A stretch of DNA of 64,000 bases from Brassica napus (lineage: Eukaryota; Streptophyta; Magnoliopsida; Brassicales; Brassicaceae). Positions within the stretch are counted from its first letter, which is position 1. Each line of letters starts with the position of its first letter. Where the stretch lies: the NCBI RefSeq assembly GCF_020379485.1, contig NC_063437.1, positions 15,215,726 to 15,279,725 on the forward strand, read 5' to 3'. The notes under the pieces were generated by a model. The model did no database searches, was not told the DNA's origin, and saw only the letters and a list, made by a program, of their open reading frames with translations. Below are positions 1 through 12,100 of this stretch, one piece after another. The position numbers and the translations under genes are program-made.

Positions 1-28
1 AAGAGTTTGAAGTTTAGTAAAACCTTAC

Positions 29-2767
29 TCGAAAAATAGTTCAAGGATCCTTTTTATTGTCCCAGAGCTCGCTAATTCTTTCCCAGCAGCTTCATTTCCA
101 GATTTCAACAGAACGGCAATGAATTCTACAATCTGAAAAGAAAATAATCTGACTAATTGAGCCCAAGATTCCAGCAGTGTGATTCACATATCAAACGCAC
201 AGTACACTTGCAAAAAGTCAGAAATAATTAAATTTAGAATCTGACCTTCAGACGGTGCTTTCCAAGAGGCGGTCTCAGCTCTCCATACGTTGTAGGTAAT
301 ACTTTGCTGTCCGACGCTACACTCAGAAGCATAAGCATGTCACCTGCAGCAGAAGACATATAATCTTGTTCATATGAGGACAATGAAGAGACAAGCCTTA
401 ATTCGACAAAACTTGCAAGACATAAATCCTACATATCAAACTTAGTGTATGAAGGAATCCCAACAACCATGGAATTAATGAAGTTCCATATCCCGTTATC
501 TACATAAACCAAAATGAAACAGATCCAATAGAATACAACTGAGATATTGAGTAAGCAGAAACTAGACAAATAATAACAAAAAGGTGAGCGTTGTCCATGT
601 CTATATGATTACTTCCTGTGCATCCAGCCCCAATATTATAACAAAAGAAGAAGAAAACAAAAGGAGTTTAGTGTTTAATAGCATGGGAAACCAACTTACC
701 GAGCTTTTGTAGCATGGCACCAATAGTTTCCTGGGACACTGGAGCAGGAGATTCAAACATATGTTGACCTCTAAAAGAATTGAAGAAATACGATGAAGCA
801 GCAGATCTCCTCGAATCTAACAGAGAGATGCACACAGTAAGTGAATGAACAATGCCAGATTTTGAATGTGAATCTTCTGTAGCATGACCAAATATCCTTG
901 AAACGAAGCTGCAGAAAGAAGATAGAAGTTTTACCATTTCAGAAAATTCCATATATCCGCGAAAACCAGTGAAACTCAAATATGAAAGCAAAGATGACAA
1001 ACCCAGGGCTAGAGAGTTTTGTAGCTAAAGCTGAAGGTGCATTTCGAGTGATTGCACATAATGTTTCTGCTGCATTTGCCTGGACCTCAGGAGGACTCTG
1101 ATTCAAGTTACAGAAGGTTGTCAGAAAGTGGAACCACATAAATACTGTAATAACGACAATATTATCAATGATAAATCCCAATAAACCGCTTTTTCAAGTC
1201 TCTTTTTCTTTAGGAACAGCCTGAATTTTTATTACTTACTGATTGACTTAGTTTGTCCACAATCATTTCAAGTAAATCGCTATCAGCCAAGTATTGCATC
1301 ACATCCGGAAAATTGGGATAGACGTGATCGTCAGCCCCAACCAAGCGAACCAAAACCTACGCAAAATCACAAGAAGTTTATTCCAATTAAATCAACCAAT
1401 TAAAAGATGAGCAATGAAGTCACAACAAGTTGCACAGGGTCTCAGACAATCATTTACCTCCATAATGGATGTTATTCCAATTAAATCAACCAATTGGCTA
1501 AACACATTTTGATGCCCCTGAAACCATCAAAAGCAATCTTTAGAAACACAACCAGTGCAATACCTCCCAAAACAATCCAAAATTTAATACTGTAATCAAG
1601 ATTTGTTGTTGCATCAAGTGGTAGTTAAATTGAACAATTAGTCTCACCCTATGTGAATAAGATATTTACAAGGTAAACCGTGATGCGTGAAAAAGATAAT
1701 CAGGCAATTCTCAGAGAAAGCGGCAGTACTTACTTTTATATAGTTCATAAGTGCTGCAGTCTTTCTGATCATAAGGCATATGACAACCTAAAACAAAGAG
1801 ATAAGAGACGTAAGAACCCATCTGGCAGACCTCAAAATCAGTTACTTATTAGTAAAAAAAGAGACCTTGCCGAAATAGCCAGCCAGCAACGCGCTATGAG
1901 GACGACTTGGTTCCAAAAAGGAGAATAGTAAATCCATCAGCTACAAGATAACAGTAGACACAACAAACGAGATTAGCCAATATACATAAAACGAAACTGC
2001 TTGAGGAAAAGCTAACACAATGAATGAAAAAACACCTTGTCATCCTCCACCAGAGTCTTAAGAATAACCTCAATTTCACAAGTGAATATCTCACAAGAGA
2101 CAAACGGATACCTAAGAATCCATCACTAGTTAGAAATAAAGCATTGCCAGAAACATTCAACAGATACAAAGGAAGGAGATAATACTTGAAAGCACGTTTG
2201 GAATCAGCATCGTCCTCCTCCAGAGGTTCTTCAACAACATACCGCAAGAGTTGCTCCACTTGAGCTTTATCCCTTAAACTGCAAACAAACACCACCAATC
2301 ATAAACAACTTTTCCAACAAGTAAGCAAAATATATAAAGATATGAAGAGAGACAACATACAAATGAATGAGACGGCTATTCAAAGCTTTGCATTCTTGAA
2401 TGATTTCTTCCTCGTCAAGAAGCTCTTCCACTGTGTAACTCTCCTTGTCTAGTATCGAATCCACCTATTATCATATTATTAAACAAAATGTTCAAGCTCA
2501 ATGTTAACACTCGAAGATGAACAAATTGATAATGATAATTGATAAATCTCCTACGAATCCCCGATAAACCTTCCGCTAATCAATCTCAGGATTCAATCGT
2601 CTCTCTACACAATGAAACAACGAAAATGCAAACGACGAAGAACCATTTCGACGGAGATCGATTATTGAGTAAGACAAGCGCGAGCAATATGGAACGAGAA
2701 GTGGGATCTGATAAAGACTAGTACTCACAGGAGAGGAGGCGGAGAGAGAGGCGAGCTTCCAGAACAT
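29..2767 (-). CDS. SIT4 phosphatase-associated (SAPS-domain) protein, N-terminal part; gene runs off the left edge
   Basis: Twelve exons can be joined with GT-AG borders and consistent phase: 2729-2767, 2361-2464, 2186-2278, 2036-2111, 1866-1940, 1734-1787, 1458-1517, 1240-1356, 1003-1097, 700-908, 246-343 and 29-132. They give about 374 residues starting MFWKLASLSASSP. The donor at 27-28 shows the gene continues beyond the window; I recall the family as roughly 800 residues. Recognisable blocks are the acidic DKESYTVEELLDEEE segment, a loop containing EEPLEEDDADSKRAFKYP, the PPEVQANAAETLCAITRN helix and a conserved QKLGDMLMLLSVASD stretch, all typical of the helical-repeat SAPS domain. In yeast and animals such proteins are regulatory partners of Sit4/PP6 phosphatases; a similar plant role is inference. 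It is adjacent to CASPL5A2, as I recall for At2g28360/At2g28370. No break is visible in the part present. Confidence 0.92.
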
Positions 2768-4645
2768 GGTGTGGCGAGAGGAAGGAGATGCTTTGCTTTG
2801 GAGTGTGGTTTAGAACCCTAAGCAGCTGAGGAATCCGTTAGATTGAGATTTTTTGGGTGTGCAAATCGATCACTAGTCAATGGGGGAGATCCAGAGAGAG
2901 AATAGGCATCGGAGTTTCTCCTGATATTATTATTTATTATTTTCTCCTGTTTCCAAATATCTCCGCTGTCTCTCTTGCAAATAAAGGTGTTTTAATATTC
3001 TAAAATAACATTTTTGGAATCCGATGCAAATAAACCCAAATATTCTAGGATTTGTTACCATTCAAATATTCTCCCTTTCATTTTTGTTTTTTATCACTCT
3101 AATAATTGTTAATTAACAAAATTAATCCGATCAAAACCAAAATCCAGAATATATATATATTAGTGTGATTTAAATGAATTTATTTTTTATAATTAAAAAT
3201 CAAAATTCAAAATCAAATTGAATAGTAAAGAAAATTAATTATAATGAAAAAATGTGTTGTAAAAGTTATAAAATACTGTATTTTACTGAAACTAAATCCC
3301 ACCTACACTATTTATCATAAATTTAATTTAGTTTTAGATATGAATATTTATAATTGAAACTGAGAAAACTATGATATGAGACATAATCGAAATCTGGATT
3401 GACACTCATCTTCGTTTCAAAGTTTAAATCCTCTTTCACCAAATGATATATGTTTACATGTTCTATACTTCTTTAAGTTCTGAAATATAATTTATGTGCA
3501 TGTTAAACCATTGTCAAGCAAATATAAATTCTTAGTTTTTGTTCAAAAAATAAAAAAATTGATTCTTTGTGTAAGATGTTTTTTCAAATTATTTTGTTCA
3601 AAAATAATTTAATTTGATTTTATACTACCATATTTGTTTATTAGTTGAATGCTTGGTGACCAACTAAATGCAATATTTTTTCATATATGACCCAAACCAT
3701 AGTCAAACCTACAAACTAACCTGAAAATTTTACTAAAACACTTGTTAGTTGAAAATCAGATAAAAGTAAAACCAACAAAAATGTACATTAACCTGCATGT
3801 CGAAACTAGTTGGCCAGTAAAAAAGGAAAATTTTGATTGTAATTTCTTATAAAACAATTAAAATATTTATTTTGAAAGAAGGTTTACTAAAACATTTAAA
3901 CTTAGGGTTTTAGTTAGTAGTTTTATGAATATTGAAAATTTAATTAATAATTTTCCAGATCTTGATAAAAATTACTATTTCAACTCAAGAAAACAAAGAG
4001 AATGGTGATAATTAGATTAGTTGATGTGATTCAATAATAGTTTATTTTTGTTATTGATGATCTATTATAATTTTAGTATTTTTGCTTTTGGTTTATTCTT
4101 AATTTAAAATTTAGTTTATAATAACTGTTATTAATTATGTATTACTTTAAATATTTATTCAAAAAAAAAAATTGTTATAAGAAGTTAGTCAAGTAATTTG
4201 TTTCTAATTATGTAAAAATTTAAATTTAAAATACAATTATATTTTATAAATAAAACGTCAATTTTTATTATGTCTTATATTTCTAATAATTAATCTAAGG
4301 ACTTCAAACACATTCAATTAAGTAACTTTGGTGATCCAAGGAATAGTCCGGTTTAATGTCGAATCGGATTGAAAAACATTAATTAAGCGTTAATCCAAAA
4401 AGTAGATACAGAGTGGGTTAGTTAATAAAGATATTTTGGTTTAAATTGGTTTAAGCCAATTGGATGTGGAGTTGGGTATATTCCTCCATTAATCAAATGA
4501 CTCACTCTCGCATAAACCTTCCCCTTTTCAACGAAAACCATCTTCCTCTTCCCCTTTGGTGGTAGCTTAGGGTTTCTTCATTTCATCCACTTCCCAAGCT
4601 CCATGGCTTCGTTCCTCTCTGCTTGATTCTCTCTCTCTCTCTCAG
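2768..4645. other. Intergenic region between divergent SAPS and CASP-like genes
   Basis: AT-rich DNA holding the 5' regions of two divergent genes: the SAPS gene reads left from 2767 and the CASP-like gene reads right from about 4570. A short CT-rich leader ends at a splice donor at 4645/4646. No ORF, tRNA or clear terminal-repeat element was recognised between 2900 and 4500. Confidence 0.6.
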
Positions 4646-4837
4646 GTAACACACAGCTCCTCGATCTACGTGCTCCCTCCTCTTTGTAGTATCTTAGATC
4701 TCCGAACAAATCTAGTTGAAATCAAATCTGCCTTTCGAGAACTTGGATTAGATCTTTGAACTATCTCGATTCAGGATTCGATTCAAAAGTAAATTGAACT
4801 GTTTCTTTACATTAAATCATCTAATTGATTTCAACAG
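4646..4837 (+). other. Leader (5'UTR) intron of the CASP-like gene
   Basis: A CT-rich leader ends in CAG at 4645, followed by GTAACA. The acceptor TTTCAACAG ends at 4837, 11 bases before the start codon at 4849. Such leader introns are common in Arabidopsis; this one is predicted from splice signals only and has no transcript support. Confidence 0.55.
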
Positions 4838-4848
4838 AAGAAGAAGAG

Positions 4849-6116
4849 ATGAATGTGAGTCATGCATCGGTGCATCCGGTGGAAGATCCTCCTCCAGCTA
4901 CAGCCACGCCAGTAGAGAATCATCCGCCACGTGTTAGGATGGACGATATAGAAGGGATGCCCGGCACTTTACTCGGCGTTGCTCTTCGTTTCTTCCAGTT
5001 CTTGTTCGCTGCTGCTTCTCTTTCCGTCATGGCTTCTACTTCTGATTTCCCTTCCGTCACCGCCTTCTGGTAAAACACTGCTCTTGTTTGCTTCCACCAT
5101 CTGCTTATTAGTGTTTTCAAGGGCTTCTTATGTTTCTGTGATGGTATACTAATGGAATCCGTTTGCTTCGTGTTTCCATTTTCTGAAGTTTAATACACAA
5201 CAAGTGTCTGTGTTTGTGGCGTAATGTGATTGGTTTATGAAGGTTGCGGGTTTATTAGCAGATCAGAAGAAAATATAACCCCTTTTTGAAAGAAAATTGT
5301 AAATTGGGATTTTTTTAATACTTGTGTCCGGTCTTTTCTCCATTTGGGGTATATCATGGTAACTTGAAACTAGATGAGCTGTCTTTGAGAAGTTAAACGT
5401 TGACTGAAGCTTGTTATATCATAGCTTCATGTGGTCACTGTAACTAATCCTTGTTTGGTTTGTCTGTTGGTGGTTACTTACTTAAGTTTGCCTTAGTGAC
5501 AGGGGCTGACTTTTGTCTTTGGTTCCTTTTGTTGCAAATTCTCTAGAGTCGAGATAACGAATGTTTGTAGTAGGGGTTAAGCTTTGGACATAGTGTGATA
5601 GTTGAATCGATTGCTCATGTTGGTTATATTTTTGTATTATTTTTTGGTGACTGTTAGATTTTGCTAAAGATAGTTTACTGTTTTTGCTTTAATCAGCTAC
5701 CTAGTTGCAGCCACCGGACTGCAGAGCTTGTGGAGTCTTTCACTAGCCGCCGTTGATGTATATGCCATTATGGTCAAACGTTCTCTACAGAACCGACGGC
5801 TTGTGAGCGTGTTTGCAATTGGTGATGGGGTGAGAGAGAGATTTACCACACTCATTAAGCCTCTTAATTTATCAGTGAGCAATGGACAAATAATAAATCC
5901 TTCTTTTTTTTTTGGAAATTTCAGGTGACATCGACACTGACATTTGCAGCGGCTTGTGCGTCGGCAGGCATAACGGTGCTGATAGACAATGATCTGAATA
6001 GCTGCGCACAAAACCACTGTGTTCAGTTTGAAACATCAACCGCATTAGCCTTCATAAGCTGGTTTGCTGCTTTGCCTTCTTTTCTCTTCAACTTCTGGTC
6101 TCTCGCATCCCGTTGA
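4849..6116 (+). CDS. CASPL5A2: CASP-like membrane protein, CASPL5A2-like
   Basis: Three exons (4849-5069, 5697-5829, 5925-6116) encode 181 residues. The first in-frame ATG after the leader intron gives [16 protein letters not shown]. The product has a short proline-rich cytosolic N-terminus, the [18 protein letters not shown] block, and four hydrophobic segments of the MARVEL/CASP type at about residues 44-65, 72-95, 113-133 and 153-175. The second exon carries the conserved [14 protein letters not shown] stretch. A loop between segments 3 and 4 holds two cysteines (SCAQNHC). CASP-like proteins are small plasma-membrane scaffold proteins; the 5A class is broadly expressed and its exact role is poorly known. 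Length and termini fit the At2g28370 product as I remember it. All splice phases are consistent and no lesion is seen. Confidence 0.93.
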
Positions 6117-6619
6117 TTAAAAAAGACAGATAGAAAAGATGATGTTTGCTGCTCCACGAGCATGCGTTTCCACGGTGTGTTAAATGTGTGTGTGTGGGGG
6201 TTTTTTCACGGTGTATAGTGACTGCTTTTTTCTTATTCGGGTTTGGATCCAACATTCTTCTAAACCCATTACCAGGAAACTGGGGACTGTTGTTCGTTTT
6301 GTTAAACACTGACAAAAGATTGGTGGGCTTTGGGATCTATGATTGAAAGGGAAAGTTCAGTTCTTGTAGCTTCAAGTACTTTTAAGATCATTGAAATGGT
6401 TTCAGATTGTCATAGTTATGTAAGCAAAAGGAGCATATGATTCTCCTGTAAGCAACATAAGAAAGATAGGACAGAAACATATTGAATAAGAAAGTGAAAC
6501 AGATACAAAACTAGAATCCATAGATCATACCTTCTAAGACTCCCATTATAATACAAATCCTTAATAAACCACTTTTAGAGACCAACCTCAAAAAAAAGCT
6601 AAACCCAAACATAGTATTT

Positions 6620-8108
6620 CTACCAGATTTTGAGATTCTCCAGTCTCTCTTTCACAGTCTCATGTTCTCCCTTAGAATCCTTCAATGCTGCTCTATCCGT
6701 TTCTGAAACTGGTTTAGCACTTGCTTCTAACTCGATTTCAAGATTATCAGGCAAGCGTAGAGCTCTTTCCTCTCTTTCCTGGACCACATGCTTCACAGAG
6801 GTCTGGACATTCACTTTCCTAACAGGTAAAGCCTCTTCCTTTCTGATCTGCGGTGGGGCTGAAGCAAAAACAGGCACCGCAGTTCTAATAGTGACAGGAG
6901 GCGCGATCCTCATAGGCGCTGCAGTGCGCATCATCGATGGTACATACACAGAAGGTCGCTGCTGCTGTTGAGTGCTTGCACAAGTTGGCATTGGAGGTGC
7001 AGAGAAGACCGGTACAGAGTTTCTGATCGTCACAGGCGGAGCCATCCCGTTGCATGGTGATCTCAAATGCCTCATGGGAACATAAGGAGGCGCTGCTGCC
7101 GCTCCTGGAGTTGCTGCAGCGAATCTCTGCTGCGGAGGCCTGTAGTTGCGGTTTTCCAAAGCGGCTGCAATGGCTCTTTCGACGGAGGCTGCTGATACGG
7201 ATCTGGAGGTTCTAGAGGAAGGCTTTGGGCAGATGAAGGGTAAGATCCTCGACGTGGTTGCATGAGAAGGCTGTGGACTCGTCGGTCTAAGGCTCTGCAT
7301 GAAGAACTTCTTCGCAAACGGAACCGGCGCACTCGAGGAGCTTCCACTGCCAATGTTTTCCTTGATACGGTAGTTTATCAAGGCTCTTGCTATTATCACC
7401 TGCTCTAGCTCGTCACTGTTCTCACTCTCGGGCATTGAGCTTGAAGTTTCTTTAGCCACTGTTACCAAACAAGAACAGAGATCAAAACAAATCTTACCAT
7501 GTAAGCAATAAACAATATAGAAACTCACGTTGTTTAAGGGAAGACCAAGCAGCCATAGCAGCATTCTTCTCTGCTTGCTTCTTGTTCTTAGCGGGATCTC
7601 CGGTGAAGGTGATTCCAGCTAACTCTACGGTGCCAGTAAACACGGGCTGGTGGCCAAGACCAGACCTGAAGGTCGTGTAACGCGGAAGAGGAGCTCCCAC
7701 TCTTTGAGCTATCTCTTGCAAGAGATTCTTGTACACACCCGTCTCATCCTACACCATCAGAGCCACAAGTATAACATTCAACACAAAGGAAGCATGCATC
7801 AAGAACCAAGAACAAGATTTAACCCATAAGCATCAAGAACCTAAATCGCTAAGCACACTAACCAAGATCCTAGCGGCGAGAGAGTGAGAAGGGCCGCGGT
7901 TAGAGAGGGCACCGAGAGCAACTTCAGCAGCGGAGTGCTCAGCTTGACGGAGAGTGGAACAGTACTGAGGACTCTCGAAGATCTCGCCGTTAAAGTTAAC
8001 GGTGGCCTTGAAACGCGGCGCGTGGTCGGGACCTTCCCTTAGGCAAGTGTAGGAAGGGAGGCCGAAGCAGCTCCTCTGCGCGAGCTCCTGCAGCTGATTC
8101 TTGTACAT
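6620..8108 (-). CDS. DRB2: Double-stranded RNA-binding protein DRB2
   Basis: Three exons (7863-8108, 7529-7748, 6620-7458) give 434 residues, the length I recall for Arabidopsis DRB2 (At2g28380). Two double-stranded RNA-binding motifs occupy about residues 1-70 and 87-155. Each begins with a YKN-LQE(L/I)AQR helix and ends in an alanine/lysine-rich helix (RQAEHSAAEVAL; KNKKQAEKNAAMAAW). The remainder is a proline-, serine- and alanine-rich tail with a repeated APPVTIR motif, ending in ERLENLKIW. DRB2 belongs to the HYL1/DRB family; it acts in a subset of miRNA biogenesis and in translational repression by small RNAs. The second intron falls just after the second motif, within ...SLKQ. The 5' leader region (about 8109-8380) is rich in GAGA tracts. 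The gene is convergent with CASPL5A2, with about 500 bp between stop codons, and looks fully functional. Confidence 0.95.
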
Positions 8109-8543
8109 TTTCTTAGTTTCTTACAGCTACACAAGAAAAAAAAACAAAACAAAACTTCGGTTTTTGGAGAGAGAGATCAAAAAAGGTTTGATTTTTAGGG
8201 TTCTGTTTCCATCAATCGTCGAATCAGTGGAAATCACGAGCTGGGTTGCTGCTTGAATAGGCCTGGTGTGGCCGGAATGGAGATGAGGAAGGCGAAATCG
8301 GAGGAGATTTAGGGTTCTTTAGCAGAGAGAGAAGGGGGAAGGGAAGAGAGAGAGAGAGAGAAGATGTGAGTGGGGTTTATGATTTTAATGAAATGTAATT
8401 AATGGAGAATTTATTATCTGCTTTATTTGCTGGTAGTCAACTGAACGTTAGCCCTGCATGGATGTGATTTCTTTTTTTAATTCTTTCTTCTTCTTGTATA
8501 CTAAAACCCCTGTATATATCTCAAATTAAAAAGAGTGTTACCT

Positions 8544-9392
8544 GAATATACGAAAGAAATATAACTCTCCTTTTCGTTCTCTCCAACTTCTATCTAAACA
8601 ACTTCTTCGTTAATAAGTTTCGATTACGGTAGCCGGTGGCTCTCGCCGCCGGTTACTGATTTCCCTTTTGTTCTGTAATTAAATAAAACTCTTCGATCTG
8701 TTGATCGACTTTTGTTTCTTCCGGTGGCGGATTTCTTTTTCCCTTGGGGATTTTGTTGTGTTTTAAAATCCGTTTATCTCCTTTCCTGATCTTTATTTCT
8801 ATCCTGTTTGATTTTGATGGATTTTAATCTTTTCAAAAGTTATGCTTGATTTGTTTTTCAGCAAGGAACCATTCTTCGCATAATTCATGAGCGGAGTATC
8901 CAAAGCTGATAAATAATCGAGTTGTTTGATTAAGCGGAGGAGAAAGGATGCGGTTTCAGATTAGCTGGAGTTTTCTTTTGGAAACGTTCTGGCTAGACTC
9001 TGCGTTTCATCTCCTTAAGCTTCTCACTGCGCTTATCACTTGCGATCGATGAAGAATCTGAAATGATCAAACAGCGAATCGGAAAGGAGGAGCGGTCAAG
9101 CGGCTTCAACTTTAACGGAGAAAGTGATTCACGGTTTTCGATCCGGCAGAGATCCGGCGTCACCGCCGATGCTTCCTCCGTTTCCAGAAAGCTCTTGCCA
9201 CATCAAGGAGCACGTGTCGAGCATGCACTTTACTTTATTTTATTTGATAGAACGTGTAATCTGTTTTGTTGGGTAGCGACTGGGCTGAAATCTTGTAAGG
9301 GTGGGGTTGAATCCGTTTGTTGTTGGGCTTAATGCCCTTTAAGCTTAATGAAAAGCATGTTGACAAAAAAAAAAGAATATACGAAAGAAATA
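8544..9392 (+). mobile_element. Short A-tailed retroposon with an 18-bp target-site duplication
   Basis: The sequence GAATATACGAAAGAAATA occurs at 8544-8561 and again, exactly, at 9375-9392. Between them lie about 813 bp ending in TGTTGAC followed by an A-tract at 9365-9374. This is the signature of target-primed insertion of a polyadenylated RNA on the plus strand. There is no long ORF; the longest stretch starts with ATG at 9063. The 5' end (TAACTCTCC...) resembles the CT-rich leader of the full-length LINE at 22.98 kb, so an internally deleted or non-autonomous LINE derivative is my preferred reading. A retroposed host transcript is the alternative. Confidence 0.75.
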
Positions 9393-12100
9393 AAATGTCA
9401 TATGATACTTGTCTCTCCTTTATAAACAAAATACTCAAAAGTAAATTAAAAGTATTTATTTTATTGTTTGATTTTTAGTTAAATATTTTGATTTTTGATG
9501 TTTATGATGTGCTGATTCATAGTTTTATATTTATTCTGAATTTCTTCTGCATGTTCTGGTACTTATATATTTGTATACCATAATGATGTATGATTAATAT
9601 ATATACATATATATATATATATTCTTAAAAAGTACTCATTAAAATATATAGAGTTTCTTAAAATTTAAGAGAAGATAAAAAATTCCTTTGAGTTTTTTTA
9701 TTTTGATTGAATTTATATGATCCAGTTACAACTTATTAAGTTCAGTTTGCATACAATTTTTGTTGTAGAAAACATTTTGATTTCATTTAATGTATTTGAG
9801 GATCTATTTCATTCTTCATTTAATGTCTTTGAGGATCTATTTCATTGGAAGATTTGGAGATAAGTTATTACACTTTTAATAATACCAAATTTAGCAATGA
9901 TATACTTGAACAAAAGTATTCTGTATTCTCACCAGAATTATATATGATTTTAGCATTTTAACGGTCTACCACTAGAGAACTAGTGGAATGTCGCATTCCA
10001 ATAAAAAGGGAATATGAAGATGAAAAGGAAAAAATAAAGAGAAATTACAAATACAGCTGCAGACCTAAGAAATAGTGCTTTGGATTTATTTTTCTCATGT
10101 ATTGAATTAATATGTTCACACACCTCTGAAGAATAATGTTAGCTTTTGATTTAGTTTTGAAGTATGCCCACACAAGTCAATGGTTGAATTAGATTTCAAA
10201 TCCTGAAATTACCAAAAAGCATATTTAGTTTAGAGAGAGATAAGGGGTAGTCTCGTAAGTAAAGACAATGAGTGTTTTGCAGTAATGAAAGGTGGGATTA
10301 ATAATCATAGTTAAGCTTAGTGGCCAACATTAACTTTTTAATTTATTTTTGTTTTCCATTTAGTCTCCTAAAGTTGATGAAGTTTGACTGATTATTCATC
10401 ACATCACCACTCGTCTACCATTAGTTTGTACTTGCCAGTTTTTTTCTTTCTTATATTGACTTTTTAACTGTGCACAAAATTTACCTTGTTTATTGGGGAA
10501 ACTTGACATTTAATATCTGATTTTTAAAACTAAACAAAAAATCTAAACACTCATAATTCATAAACATAAAATTTTAATCTCGAAATATTAAACAAATACA
10601 AAAAAATCTTATACTTTTATAAATAACTAAAATGGCATTGATACCACTTATAGAGTTTTGAGCATTTTTTAGTGAGTTCCATGTTCATTCTCAGGACAAT
10701 TTTATTGGTTAAAAACCTAAAAGAAGTTCTTAACTATATAATATTATTATTTTACTTACACATAAATTATGTGATTAAATTTTAATGCCTTAAAAAATGA
10801 CAAATAAAAGAGTTGACAACTACTCTTCTATGTTTTTAAAATAAATATTCTAATGTTTTCACACATATTAAGAAAACACAATAAATCACTATTATAAATA
10901 TATATTTTGTAATTACCAGTTTTTAAAATTTTTAACCAATATAAATTCAATTAATTCAATTTTTTTTTTTTGAAATTTACAATTTTTGCATAGAAAATAT
11001 ATAAATAAAATTCATGGCACAATTTTTTTCTAAAACATCTACTATTGTTGGCCGAACGGATGTAGTTTCCTTCGTAATTAATGTGTATAAGCTGTTTGCC
11101 TTGGTCATAGTTTATTACTAGTAATTAAATACAGGTGCATTGAAGCAGATCATTTAATTAGAAGCACTGTATTAACCCTCCTTCATCCGTAATGTCTAGA
11201 GAAGATAAAACAAATTAAAATGTTGTCCCAACTGCATTTATCTATAGATTCATTGGATTCCATTAGGAGCCTGGTCGTAAGAAATAACATATCTAAAAGC
11301 AAAACTCAAATAAAAAACTTGTCAAAAATATGCTGAAGAACCAGAGTTTGCTAGACAAGATTTGGGAAAAAAAAATCTTTTTTATTTTTTTAAAGTATTA
11401 AGGAAACTAGAGAAGATAATATAAAATTGATGGGCATCTAAATTGAAACCACTGCACAACCCATACTCCTCAGTCCTCACTACCCAACTCCAGTCTCCAT
11501 CATTCCATCAAAACCTTAAAGGCTTCTCTGTATTCATAACTATCAAACTGGTTTTCATCACCTAAAACTTTTGACTATTCAGTGAGGTTAATTAGGTTAC
11601 AACAACAAAGAGCTTACAGAAGAAGCATTAAACATGAAATAGCTTTCTCAAGGGTACTACAACACCACCAATAAATTAAATTATTTTATTATTTGAGAAA
11701 CAAAGATAAAGGGGTGATATGCTAGTACAATATTTTGGTAAAAGATCAAAAGTACATATATATATATATATATATATATGTCAACCGACTAATCCCACAA
11801 GGTCCGCAGCAGCCATGTATTCTTACCATTTAAAGTAGTTCAGATGGCTAACGTGAATCAAACTGCAGGTTCACTCCATTGGAGTTATCCCTCAAACGCT
11901 ACTAACCCAACTCCGTTGGTTATATATACATATTTCTCCCCATCTCTTACGCTATGGCAAACCTAATTGCCAATATTTATCTCCATCGCCTGCCACATTA
12001 ATTAATCATCAGAAACAAAACCCATTCTGTAGGTTTCTTATGGCTTTAGCATTTTGATTCAAGTAGAGTATCAAGCGGAAAAAAAAAAACAAAATCTCAC
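9393..12100. other. AT-rich intergenic region without a recognised gene
   Basis: No coding frame is supported. It holds a 33-bp direct repeat present twice (about 9782-9847, unit containing TTTGAGGATCTATTTCATT) and AT-rich stretches. At 11.03-11.18, 11.44-11.60 and 11.80-11.98 kb there are islands of more mixed composition that could be relics of regulatory or transposon DNA. I cannot name them. Confidence 0.5.
11755..11780. repeat. (TA)n microsatellite
   Basis: An uninterrupted alternating A/T run of about 26 bp. It is one of several TA microsatellites in the window. Confidence 0.9.

Noticed and set aside
6630..6971. Plus-strand open frame of 113 codons
   Set aside because: It is the antisense shadow of the last DRB2 exon.
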